28,952 nucleotides of DNA from Firmicutes bacterium UBA5454. Lineage in GTDB: Bacteria > Bacillota > Clostridia > Caldicoprobacterales > DTU083. The DNA is taken from assembly GCA_002426555.1 (NCBI GenBank), contig DIQU01000061.1, forward strand, positions 1-28,952, read 5' to 3'. This document shows, one piece after another, positions 1 through 7,572 of this stretch (position 1 is its first letter; every line of letters begins with the position of its first letter). The translations under genes and the position numbers were made by a program. The notes under the pieces are model-generated. The model ran no database searches, was not told the DNA's origin, and saw only the letters and a program-made list of their open reading frames with translations.

Positions 1-1
1 A

Positions 2-154
2 ATTGGATGCATTACTGCTTTGCTGGTAAATGATTCGGGCATAGTTGCAGCGGGCACTTCCATGATTTATCTGGCTCCTCCGGTATTACTGGCAGTAATG
101 GAGCAATTACCCGATCGAAGAAACAGGCTGCTATGGAAGAAGGCTGCATTATGA
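2..154 (+). CDS. C-terminal end of a membrane protein (5' truncated)
   Basis: An open frame enters from the left edge and ends at TGA 152-154, giving about 50 residues. It contains a hydrophobic stretch with an N-D-S-G-I motif followed by a run rich in Ala, Leu and Pro, then a short basic tail (QLPDRRNRLLWKKAAL). This looks like the last transmembrane segment and cytoplasmic tail of a polytopic membrane protein. Its stop overlaps the next gene's start as ATGA, so the two are probably co-transcribed and translationally coupled. I do not recognise the family from this fragment. The neighbouring glycosyltransferase hints at an envelope role, but that is inference only. Confidence 0.5.
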   Translation: MGCITALLVNDSGIVAAGTSMIYLAPPVLLAVMEQLPDRRNRLLWKKAAL

Positions 155-1269
155 AAATAATGGAGATTATTGGTGAAGCGGAAGGCGGCATGAAGGGGCA
201 TTACATATCTTTGGTCAAAGGCTTGAAAGCTGAGGGTGCAAAAGTAATTACCTTATGTAATTTTCCAAAAGACGACATAAGGAAATTGGAGGCAGCTGGT
301 ATCCAGGTTAAGTCCTTTCCATTTTCCAGGATCATAAGACCATTTCTATTTTTGTGGAAACTTATGAGCTTGATTTATTTGATCCGGATGTCTGATCCCC
401 ATATCATCCATTGTCATGGTTACAAAGCCGGTTTTTTAGGAAGAATGGCAGGATGGCTTTCAGGAATGCCAATTACATTTGTTTATACTGTACATAACTT
501 CGTAACCTATGGCAGAGGCAAGATTGCAAGCTGGTATATACGACTTTTTGAACAATGGATGGGGAAAAAAACCCAATCGATCATATGTGTTTCTAAGGCA
601 TTGAAAACTTCATTGAATGAGGATATAGGCATTCCGGAAGGAAAATTGCATGTAATTTACAATGCTGTACCTAACTGGCCTCCTGGTGATGGGAAGCCCA
701 TCAGGGAGAAATACAAAATCGGAGACAAGGAGCGGGTTATAGGAACAGTGGCAAGATTAATACCTTCCAAAGGGATACACGTTCTATTGACTGCTATGTC
801 AGGAGTTCTATTTAAATACCCCAATACCAAACTGTTGATAGTTGGTTCAGGTCCGGAAGAAAACCATTTAAAAAAGCTGTCAGAATCTCTTGGAATTGCC
901 AGACAGACGGTTTTTGCAGCTAAGGTTTCGAATGTACAGGATTACTATGCTGCTTTTGACATCTTTGTATTACCTACTTTATCTGAAGGACTTGGAATTA
1001 CCATCCTCGAAGCCATGACTTATGAATTGCCTATTGTCGCAACATCAGTAGGAGGGATACCGGAATGGTTAACTCATGAGAAAAATGCTATTTTGGTTCC
1101 ACCCAATAATGTATTTGCAATTCGAACAGCCCTGCAATCATATTTGGAAAATGCAGAGCTGGCTGAAAAGCATGGTCGGCAAGCCAAACAGGATATTCTG
1201 GCAAGAGGTATATCCGAAGAAGAGATGGTTAAGCAGACATGGCTTGTTTTAAAAGAAGCAGCTTTATAA
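151..1269 (+). CDS. GT4-family glycosyltransferase
   Basis: Probable retaining GT-B fold glycosyltransferase (GT4 family, Pfam Glycos_transf_1), transferring a sugar from a nucleotide-sugar donor onto an envelope or exopolysaccharide acceptor in the cytoplasm. The N-terminal half has the acceptor-domain start (MKIMEIIGEAEGGMKGHY) and a H-C-H-G motif. The C-terminal half has the donor-domain signature GTVARLIPSKG and the EX7E motif EGLGITILE, with glutamates at about residues 279 and 287, followed by VATSVGGIPE. The start at 151 is preferred over an in-frame ATG at 133 because AGAAGG sits about 8 nt upstream and because it overlaps the previous stop (ATGA). At 372 aa the length is normal. Acceptor and product cannot be told from sequence. 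It converges on fabI with only a 12-nt gap. Confidence 0.85.
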   Translation: MKIMEIIGEAEGGMKGHYISLVKGLKAEGAKVITLCNFPKDDIRKLEAAGIQVKSFPFSRIIRPFLFLWKLMSLIYLIRMSDPHIIHCHGYKAGFLGRMAGWLSGMPITFVYTVHNFVTYGRGKIASWYIRLFEQWMGKKTQSIICVSKALKTSLNEDIGIPEGKLHVIYNAVPNWPPGDGKPIREKYKIGDKERVIGTVARLIPSKGIHVLLTAMSGVLFKYPNTKLLIVGSGPEENHLKKLSESLGIARQTVFAAKVSNVQDYYAAFDIFVLPTLSEGLGITILEAMTYELPIVATSVGGIPEWLTHEKNAILVPPNNVFAIRTALQSYLENAELAEKHGRQAKQDILARGISEEEMVKQTWLVLKEAAL

Positions 1270-1281
1270 ACCAATCATGCA

Positions 1282-2049
1282 TTACCCAAGGATATGATAT
1301 CCCGCATCTACGTGAATGTTTTCTCCTGTAATGCCGCGAGACATGTCGCTCATCAGAAATACAGCAGTATCGCCAATGTCTTTTTGAGTTATGGTTCTGC
1401 GCAGAGGTGCCTTTTCTCCATATACATCCAAAATGGAACTGAAATTTCTTACACCCTTGGCAGATACAGTTTTAACAGGACCTGCTGAGATTGAATTTAC
1501 TCTGATTTGTTCAGGTCCCAAATCATTGGCCAGATAACGCACGGAGGCTTCCAGTGCTGCTTTTGCTACTCCCATGACATTGTAGTTGGGTACTGCTCTC
1601 TCCCCGCCAAGGTAAGTCAGGGTGATGATGCTCCCTCCTTCCAGCATCAATGGTCTTGCCTCTCTTGATACAGCTGCCAGAGAATATGAACTGATATTTT
1701 GAGCCAGCAGATAACCTTCACGAGAGGTATTGTAATAATAACCGCCTAATTCTTCTCCTTTTGCAAATGCAAGACAATGAGCAAGACCGTGCAAAGTATT
1801 GAAATCCTGCTTGATGGAATCAAAAAGCTGTATGATTTCTTCATCCGATGTTACATCACATGGGTAAAGAGCGGCTTCAGGCAAGGATTGTGACAGCTGG
1901 GTTACAGAAGATTTGGATCGTTCATTCTGATAGGTCAGAATCAACCTGGCACCAGCTTTGGCACAAGATTCGGCAATCCCCCAGGCAATACTCCATTTGT
2001 TGGCTACCCCCATGATAAGTATATTTTTGTTTCTCATCAGTTCTTTCAT
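1282..2049 (-). CDS. fabI: Enoyl-[acyl-carrier-protein] reductase (NADH), FabI
   Basis: Catalyses the last reductive step of each fatty-acid elongation cycle (trans-2-enoyl-ACP to acyl-ACP, NADH) in the cytosol. The FabI-type nucleotide-binding start GVANKWSIAWGIA is present. Counting from the ATG at 2049, the catalytic residues fall at Tyr146, Tyr156 and Lys163 (YNVMGVAK), the same numbers as in E. coli FabI, and the NSISAGP and ITGENIHVDAG segments follow. The protein is then 255 aa, the family norm. The frame stays open to 2178, but that extension has no family resemblance. AAAGGA lies about 9 nt before the 2049 ATG; the adjacent ATG at 2052 is an equally possible start. It is monocistronic and divergent from tig. 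Having FabI makes this host a candidate for sensitivity to FabI-directed inhibitors, which is inference. Confidence 0.95.
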   Translation of the reverse strand: MKELMRNKNILIMGVANKWSIAWGIAESCAKAGARLILTYQNERSKSSVTQLSQSLPEAALYPCDVTSDEEIIQLFDSIKQDFNTLHGLAHCLAFAKGEELGGYYYNTSREGYLLAQNISSYSLAAVSREARPLMLEGGSIITLTYLGGERAVPNYNVMGVAKAALEASVRYLANDLGPEQIRVNSISAGPVKTVSAKGVRNFSSILDVYGEKAPLRRTITQKDIGDTAVFLMSDMSRGITGENIHVDAGYHILG

Positions 2050-2216
2050 CATCTCCGTCCTTTCCATTGGATTATGAAATGAATCCTCAATATAATATGA
2101 ATGATTTCCTATTAATATATAATACATTTTATGCAGCAAAAGAGCAATGAAAATCCTGCTATTGCATTCATTTTTCAAATATGTTAATATTCAATTTAGG
2201 TAATTTCAGTATCCGT

Positions 2217-2299
2217 TATCTGTTATTTGTGCATTAGCAGGTTAGAAAATATCATATTCTGGTTATGATATATCAATAGTATGTTACAAATAACAGATA
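2217..2299. promoter_or_regulatory. Long inverted repeat around a candidate tig promoter
   Basis: TATCTGTTATTTGT (2217-2230) is exactly complementary to ACAAATAACAGATA (2286-2299). Beyond it, ATCC (2211-2214) matches GGAT (2303-2306) after a short interruption. The loop is 55 nt and contains TATGAT (2264-2269), a plausible -10 for tig, with only a weak -35 (TTAGAA, 2242-2247). The right arm lies just upstream of the tig ribosome binding site AAGGAGG (2314-2320). It could be two half-sites for a regulator or an mRNA fold. Confidence 0.45.
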
Positions 2300-2328
2300 T
2301 CAGGATGATTGTTAAGGAGGACAACATA

Positions 2329-3714
2329 TTGGTGAGTGTGACGAAAGAGACCCTGGAAAACAAAAAAGTCAAGTTGGAGATAAAAGTTGATCCAGAGATA
2401 TTTGAAAAGGGAATGCAGGCGTCTTATCAGAAGAACCGTAAAAATATTATCATTCCAGGATTTCGAAAAGGCAAGGTACCGAGAAAAGTACTGGAAAATT
2501 ATTATGGTGAGGCAGTTCTCTATGAGGATGCCATCAAGGAAATTTTTCCCTCAGTCTATGACGAGGCAGTAAAGGAAAGCGGTATAGAACCTGTTGACAG
2601 ACCTGATATTGACATAGTTCAAATCGGTGAAGGTCAGGATTTAATACTCAGTGCAGAGGTGGATGTTAAGCCTGATGTAAACTTGGGTGAGTACAAAGGT
2701 ATCAAAATAAAAAAAATTGAAGCTGTAATTACTGATCACGATGTAGAGCATCAGCTGGAGCATACACAGCAAGAAAATGCCCGCTGGATTACCATAGAAG
2801 ATCGCGGTGTTAAAAATGGTGACATGGTTATTTTAGACTATGCAGGCAGCGTGGATGGCGATGCTTTTGCAGGCGGAACAGCTGAACAGCAAACCCTGGA
2901 AATTGGGTCGGGCAGCTTTATTCCAGGCTTTGAAGAGCAACTTGAAGGTATGAACCTGGAGGAAGAAAGGGACATAAATGTAAGCTTTCCGGAAAAGTAT
3001 CATTCAGAGGAACTAAGGGGCAAGGATGCAGTATTTCATGTAAAAATACATGAAATCAAGGAAAAAGAGCTTCCTGAAATCGATGATGATTTTGCCAAGG
3101 ATGTCAGCGAATTCTCCACACTGGATGAATACAAGGCCGATATAAAAAGTAAACTTCAGGAGAGTGCAAAGCAAAATGCAAAGAACCTAATGGAAAATCA
3201 GCTGTTGGATAAAATTTGCACAAATGCCGAAGTTTACATTCCGGATGTAATGCTGGAAACTGAGATAAATAACATAATCCAGGATTTGGAAATGAGTTTA
3301 CGCTATAACAGAATGGATTTACAAAGTTACCTTCAAATGTACAATACATCCATGGAGGATTTAAGGGCACAATACAAAGAAAGTGCATACAATAGAGTTA
3401 AGATGCGGCTTGTGCTGGAAGCTGTTACAAAGGCGGAAAATATTACCGTAAACGATGAAGATCGGGAAGAGGAGTACCAAAAGCTGGCTGAGCAATACAA
3501 ACAGGAAGTGGATGAAATCAAGAAAAGCTTTTCAGCCAACGAAGCATACATGGATAACAGTGTGCTGGTGCAAAAGACTATTGATATGCTTATGGATTCG
3601 GCTGTATTAATTGAAAGCTCAGCAGAAAACAACGATAATAATGATCATGATCACAACCACGACCATGATCACGATGAACACAACAATGATCAGCATGATC
3701 ATGAAGCAGAATAA
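2329..3714 (+). CDS. tig: Trigger factor with His-rich C-terminal tail
   Basis: Ribosome-associated chaperone and peptidyl-prolyl isomerase that meets nascent chains at the exit tunnel. The N-terminal ribosome-binding domain carries the signature PGFRKGKVPRKVLENYYG. It is followed by an FKBP-type PPIase domain (GDMVILDYAGSVDG to AVFHVKIHEIKEKELPEIDDDFA) and the long helical C-terminal chaperone domain. AAGGAGG at 2314-2320 places the start at TTG 2329 or GTG 2332; an in-frame ATG at 2281 lacks a ribosome site and lies inside the upstream repeat. Length is about 460 aa against about 430 usually. The extra length is largely a terminal 26-residue Asp/Asn/His segment with eight histidines (nucleotides about 3634-3711), a likely metal-binding tail. 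First gene of the tig-clpP-clpX cluster, 39 nt before clpP. Confidence 0.95.
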   Translation: MVSVTKETLENKKVKLEIKVDPEIFEKGMQASYQKNRKNIIIPGFRKGKVPRKVLENYYGEAVLYEDAIKEIFPSVYDEAVKESGIEPVDRPDIDIVQIGEGQDLILSAEVDVKPDVNLGEYKGIKIKKIEAVITDHDVEHQLEHTQQENARWITIEDRGVKNGDMVILDYAGSVDGDAFAGGTAEQQTLEIGSGSFIPGFEEQLEGMNLEEERDINVSFPEKYHSEELRGKDAVFHVKIHEIKEKELPEIDDDFAKDVSEFSTLDEYKADIKSKLQESAKQNAKNLMENQLLDKICTNAEVYIPDVMLETEINNIIQDLEMSLRYNRMDLQSYLQMYNTSMEDLRAQYKESAYNRVKMRLVLEAVTKAENITVNDEDREEEYQKLAEQYKQEVDEIKKSFSANEAYMDNSVLVQKTIDMLMDSAVLIESSAENNDNNDHDHNHDHDHDEHNNDQHDHEAE

Positions 3715-3753
3715 TATTATAAACAATCAGTCAAGGAATAAGGAGGAGTCGAA

Positions 3754-4338
3754 ATGAGCCTTGTACCAATTGTAGTAGAGCAGACTAACCGGGGAGAGAG
3801 ATCTTATGACATTTTTTCCCGTTTACTTAAGGAAAGAATTATATTTTTAGGTGAGGAAATCAACGATGTAACTGCCAGCTTGGTGGTAGCACAGCTTCTA
3901 TTTCTGGAATCCGAGGATCCGGATAAGGATATCAAGCTTTACATAAATAGTCCTGGCGGCTCTGTTTCTGCAGGCTTTGCTATTTATGACACCATGCAAT
4001 ATATTAAAAGCGATGTATCCACTATTTGTATCGGGATGGCTGCTTCCATGGGAGCGTTTCTTCTGGCTGCAGGTGCTGAAGGAAAACGCTTTGCATTACC
4101 CAACAGCGAAATTTTGATACATCAACCTATGGGCGGAACAAGAGGTCAAGCCTCCGACATAGCAATTCATGCGGAGCATATTATAAAGATGAAAAAGAGA
4201 TTAAACGGCATCCTGTCTGAGCGTACCGGTCAAGCACTGGAAAAAATCGAAAGAGATACCGATCGGGATAACTTTATGTCTGCTCAGGAAGCTAAGGAAT
4301 ATGGTTTGATAGACGAGGTAATTGTTCCCCGAAAATAG
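3754..4338 (+). CDS. clpP: ATP-dependent Clp protease proteolytic subunit ClpP
   Basis: Serine peptidase that forms the double heptameric chamber and degrades substrates delivered by ClpX or other Clp ATPases. The catalytic triad is visible as Ser98 in GMAASMGAFLL, His123 in IHQPMGG and Asp172 in DTDRDNF. At 194 aa it has the family length. The ATG at 3754 follows an AAGGAGGAG ribosome site by 6-8 nt. It sits between tig and clpX (gaps 39 and 15 nt), an arrangement conserved across many bacteria and consistent with one transcript. No departures from the family are seen. Confidence 0.98.
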   Translation: MSLVPIVVEQTNRGERSYDIFSRLLKERIIFLGEEINDVTASLVVAQLLFLESEDPDKDIKLYINSPGGSVSAGFAIYDTMQYIKSDVSTICIGMAASMGAFLLAAGAEGKRFALPNSEILIHQPMGGTRGQASDIAIHAEHIIKMKKRLNGILSERTGQALEKIERDTDRDNFMSAQEAKEYGLIDEVIVPRK

Positions 4339-4353
4339 CTGATATGAGGTGAA

Positions 4354-5646
4354 ATGATGGCAAGATATGAAGACAAAAAACAGTTAAAGTGCTCTTTTTG
4401 TGGAAAAACACAGGATCAGGTAAGGCGATTGGTAGCCGGTCCGGGGGTTTACATCTGTGATGAGTGCATTGAGCTTTGCCAGGAAATAATTGAAGAGGAG
4501 TTTGAGGATGCCTCCGAACTGGAATTAAAAGACATCCCAAAACCTACTGAAATCAAGCATGTTTTAGATCAATATGTCATAGGGCAGGAGCGTGCCAAGA
4601 AAACGCTGTCCGTTGCAGTATACAACCACTACAAGCGGATCAACAGCGATATCAGAAGCACTGATAATGTAGAGCTTCAAAAAAGCAATATTGTTATGAT
4701 GGGGCCGACGGGTTCCGGTAAAACACTACTGGCCCAAACTTTGGCGAGAATATTAAATGTTCCCTTTGCAGTAGCTGATGCCACTTCCTTAACTGAGGCG
4801 GGATATGTTGGGGAGGATGTAGAAAATATCCTTTTGAAATTGATTCAAGCATCGGACTATGATATTGAAAAGGCTGAAAAGGGTATCATATACATAGATG
4901 AAATTGACAAGATTGCTAGAAAATCAGAAAATCCTTCCATAACCCGAGATGTTTCAGGAGAAGGTGTTCAGCAGGCATTATTGAAGATTCTTGAAGGCAC
5001 CGTTGCCAGTGTTCCCCCTCAAGGAGGCCGCAAGCATCCCCATCAGGAATTTATTCAGATAGATACCACCAACATTCTCTTTATATGTGGTGGCGCATTT
5101 GACGGTATAGACAAGATTATTCTAAATCGAATCGGCAGGAAATCCATTGGTTTTGGAGCTGATGTACGCAGCAAGTCCAGTGAGGATGTCGGCGAGATAC
5201 TTAAGAGTGTTCTCCCGGAAGATCTGCTGAGATATGGCTTAATTCCCGAGTTCGTCGGCAGGCTGCCAATCATTGCTACCTTGCAGACTTTGGACGAGGA
5301 ATCCCTTATAAAAATATTGAAGGAACCTAAGAACGCATTGGTTAAGCAATACCAGAAACTCTTTGAGATGGATGATGTAGCTTTGGAATTCGATGAAGAA
5401 GCCCTGAGAGAGATAGCTAAAATGGCTATCGGCAGGAAAACAGGTGCTCGAGGATTACGTGCTATCCTTGAAGACATCATGCTGAATGTTATGTATGATA
5501 TCCCTTCTCGAGATGATATCGAAAAATGCATTATCACCAGAGAAACCATATTAAATCATCAAGAACCGATGCTGATCATCGCCGACGGTCAAAAACCGAG
5601 AAAACAGTTAAAAAAGGCCAGGGAGAAAAAAGAAACAGCATCCTGA
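4354..5646 (+). CDS. clpX: ATP-dependent Clp protease ATP-binding subunit ClpX
   Basis: AAA+ unfoldase that recognises tagged proteins and threads them into ClpP. The N-terminal C4 zinc-binding domain has Cys13, 16, 35 and 38. The Walker A is GPTGSGKT (117-124), Walker B is IIYIDEID (178-185), the pore loop is GYVGED (150-155) and the second pore loop is GGRKHPHQE. The IGF loop that docks on ClpP is present (KSIGFGAD), as are the sensor regions (LIPEFVGRLP, GARGLRAILEDIM). Length is 430 aa, normal. The start is one of two adjacent ATGs (4354 or 4357) behind GAGGTG. It lies 15 nt after clpP and is followed by a strong terminator, so the tig-clpP-clpX unit ends here. Confidence 0.98.
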   Translation: MMARYEDKKQLKCSFCGKTQDQVRRLVAGPGVYICDECIELCQEIIEEEFEDASELELKDIPKPTEIKHVLDQYVIGQERAKKTLSVAVYNHYKRINSDIRSTDNVELQKSNIVMMGPTGSGKTLLAQTLARILNVPFAVADATSLTEAGYVGEDVENILLKLIQASDYDIEKAEKGIIYIDEIDKIARKSENPSITRDVSGEGVQQALLKILEGTVASVPPQGGRKHPHQEFIQIDTTNILFICGGAFDGIDKIILNRIGRKSIGFGADVRSKSSEDVGEILKSVLPEDLLRYGLIPEFVGRLPIIATLQTLDEESLIKILKEPKNALVKQYQKLFEMDDVALEFDEEALREIAKMAIGRKTGARGLRAILEDIMLNVMYDIPSRDDIEKCIITRETILNHQEPMLIIADGQKPRKQLKKAREKKETAS

Positions 5647-5666
5647 TAAAAGAGTCGTATAGTCTT

Positions 5667-5714
5667 AAGAAGAGCTCAGAACAAGTTTAAAGTTCTGCAT
5701 GCTCTTCTTTTTTA
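5667..5714 (+). terminator. Rho-independent terminator after clpX
   Basis: Two stacked stems: AAGAAGAGC (5667-5675) pairs with GCTCTTCTT (5701-5709), and inside it CAGAAC (5677-5682) pairs with GTTCTG (5692-5697). A T-rich run follows (5706-5713). This separates the clp unit from lonB. Confidence 0.9.
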
Positions 5715-5734
5715 TGCCATTTCTTTCCTGTCGA

Positions 5735-5765
5735 TTGGATAAAAATCCTTCTTCAGCCGTATAAT
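5735..5765 (+). promoter_or_regulatory. Candidate lonB promoter
   Basis: TATAAT (5760-5765) with TTGGAT (5735-5740) at a long 19-nt spacing, between the clpX terminator and lonB. In Bacillus subtilis lonB is transcribed by the forespore sigma factor; I could not find a convincing match to that consensus here. Confidence 0.3.
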
Positions 5766-5813
5766 AATCCTGCTTTATATTTTGAAAATGATGGAAAGGC
5801 AGGTAATGACCAA

Positions 5814-7511
5814 GTGACTGAGATCATTATCATCATACAGTTTTTCTTTACTATCATAATAGGGCTGTATTTTTTGAATTTACTGAGAGGGCAGCAAGGA
5901 AACAAGTCAGCTGTGGACAGGGAATCTAAATTGGAAATGGAAAAGCTGCAGAGGTTACGGGAAATTTCCTTAACTGAACCCTTATCTGAAAAGACGCGGC
6001 CTAAAAACTTTAAGGACATAATCGGGCAGGAGAACGGCATCAAATGTCTTAAAGCTGCCTTGTGCGGTCCAAATCCACAACACATTATCATATACGGTCC
6101 TCCCGGCGTGGGAAAAACCTGTGCGGCCAGATTGGTGTTGGAAGAAGCTAAAAAAAACGGACGTTCTCCTTTTAAAATGAATGCCAGATTCATCGAGATG
6201 GATGCTACTTCTGTTCGCTTTGATGAACGCAGCATCGCAGATCCTTTGATTGGTTCTGTACATGATCCAATTTATCAAGGCGCAGGTCCCCTGGGTGTGG
6301 CAGGTATTCCCCAACCCAAACCTGGTGCTGTTACAAAAGCACATGGCGGAATTTTATTTCTGGATGAAATAGGCGAGCTGCATCCCATACAAATGAATAA
6401 ATTGTTAAAGGTATTGGAAGATCGAAGAGTATACCTGGAAAGTGCATATTATAATTCCCAGGACAGCAGTATCCCCAGGCATATTCATGATATTTTCCAA
6501 AATGGTCTGCCTGCTGATTTTCGATTGGTTGGAGCAACTACCAGGAGTCCTTCTGAAATATCTCCTGCCATTCGATCCCGCTGTCAGGAAATCTTTTTTC
6601 GTCCTCTTACACAGGATGAAATAAAATGGATAGCTGAAAATGCCGCATTGAGAGGAAACTTTATCATAGAAAAAAATGCGGTTTCCGTAGTCGGCAGTTA
6701 TGCAGACAACGGACGAGAGGCAGTTAATATGATTCAACTGGCTGGAGGAATCGCATTAGCGGAAGAACGGAACATCATAAGCACTGAAGATGTAGAATGG
6801 GTTGCCAATAATGGTAACTATTCTCCACGATTGAAAAAGAAAATATATGATAACCCTCAAGTGGGGTGCATAAATGGTTTGGCTGTTTATGGTCCAAATC
6901 TGGGAACTGTCTTGGATATTGAGGTATCGGCAGTACATGCTGCAAAGGGTAAGGGAGTCATAACCGTAACAGGTATTGTAGATGAAGAGGAAATCGGCGG
7001 GGAAGGCAAGAAAATGAAAAGAAAGAGTACAGCAAAGGGTTCTGTGGATAATGTGCTGACTGTAATACGCACATACTTAAAGCTGGATCCCCGAAATTAT
7101 GATATTCATCTTAATTTCCCAGGGGGAACACCTATTGACGGCCCTTCTGCCGGCATTGCCATTATGACAGCTGTCTACTCAGCAGTCACAGGTAAAGCTA
7201 TAGACAGTAAACTGGCGATGACTGGTGAAGTTTCCATTCGCGGCGATGTAAAGCCCGTAGGCGGTGTTCCTGCAAAAATAGAAGCTGCGATACAAGCAGG
7301 CGTAGAAAAGATCTTCATTCCAATAGACAACTGGCAGGAAAACTTTGCAGATCTAAAAGCTGAGATTATACCTGTGAGAACAGTAAAGGAAGTGATTGAT
7401 CTTTCTTTGAATAAAACAGATGGAGACAGTGTGTCTGCCAAAGTAACAGCGGAAACAAAGCTTCTTATTGCTTCGAGCACTCCCAAAAAGGGGTATGATT
7501 GCACATGCTGA
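5814..7511 (+). CDS. lonB: ATP-dependent protease LonB (sporulation-type, membrane-anchored)
   Basis: Lon-family AAA+ serine protease. The N terminus is hydrophobic (residues 4-24), predicting a membrane anchor, and replaces the large N domain of LonA. The Walker A is GPPGVGKT (95-102) and Walker B is LFLDEIGE (181-188). The proteolytic dyad is Ser445 (DGPSAG) and Lys488 (PAKIEAA). Length is 565 aa, close to Bacillus LonB. The start is GTG 5814 behind AGGCAGGT; no ATG fits better. It sits between the clpX terminator and lonA as in B. subtilis, where LonB acts in the forespore. A sporulation role here rests on that orthology. The C terminus ends with a short Cys-containing tail (YDCTC). Confidence 0.93.
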   Translation: MTEIIIIIQFFFTIIIGLYFLNLLRGQQGNKSAVDRESKLEMEKLQRLREISLTEPLSEKTRPKNFKDIIGQENGIKCLKAALCGPNPQHIIIYGPPGVGKTCAARLVLEEAKKNGRSPFKMNARFIEMDATSVRFDERSIADPLIGSVHDPIYQGAGPLGVAGIPQPKPGAVTKAHGGILFLDEIGELHPIQMNKLLKVLEDRRVYLESAYYNSQDSSIPRHIHDIFQNGLPADFRLVGATTRSPSEISPAIRSRCQEIFFRPLTQDEIKWIAENAALRGNFIIEKNAVSVVGSYADNGREAVNMIQLAGGIALAEERNIISTEDVEWVANNGNYSPRLKKKIYDNPQVGCINGLAVYGPNLGTVLDIEVSAVHAAKGKGVITVTGIVDEEEIGGEGKKMKRKSTAKGSVDNVLTVIRTYLKLDPRNYDIHLNFPGGTPIDGPSAGIAIMTAVYSAVTGKAIDSKLAMTGEVSIRGDVKPVGGVPAKIEAAIQAGVEKIFIPIDNWQENFADLKAEIIPVRTVKEVIDLSLNKTDGDSVSAKVTAETKLLIASSTPKKGYDCTC

Positions 7512-7572
7512 AGAAATTCAGTATAATAATAACGAACTTGATTTTACGATCAAATAAGGAGTGAATACCCCT

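Noticed and set aside
2052..2178. N-terminal extension of FabI to 2178
   Set aside because: The extension lacks family similarity; from 2049 the catalytic residues and the length agree with known FabI.
2281..2328. ATG 2281 as start of trigger factor
   Set aside because: No ribosome site; the extra 16 residues do not resemble the family, the region is inside an inverted repeat, and AAGGAGG lies downstream at 2314-2320.
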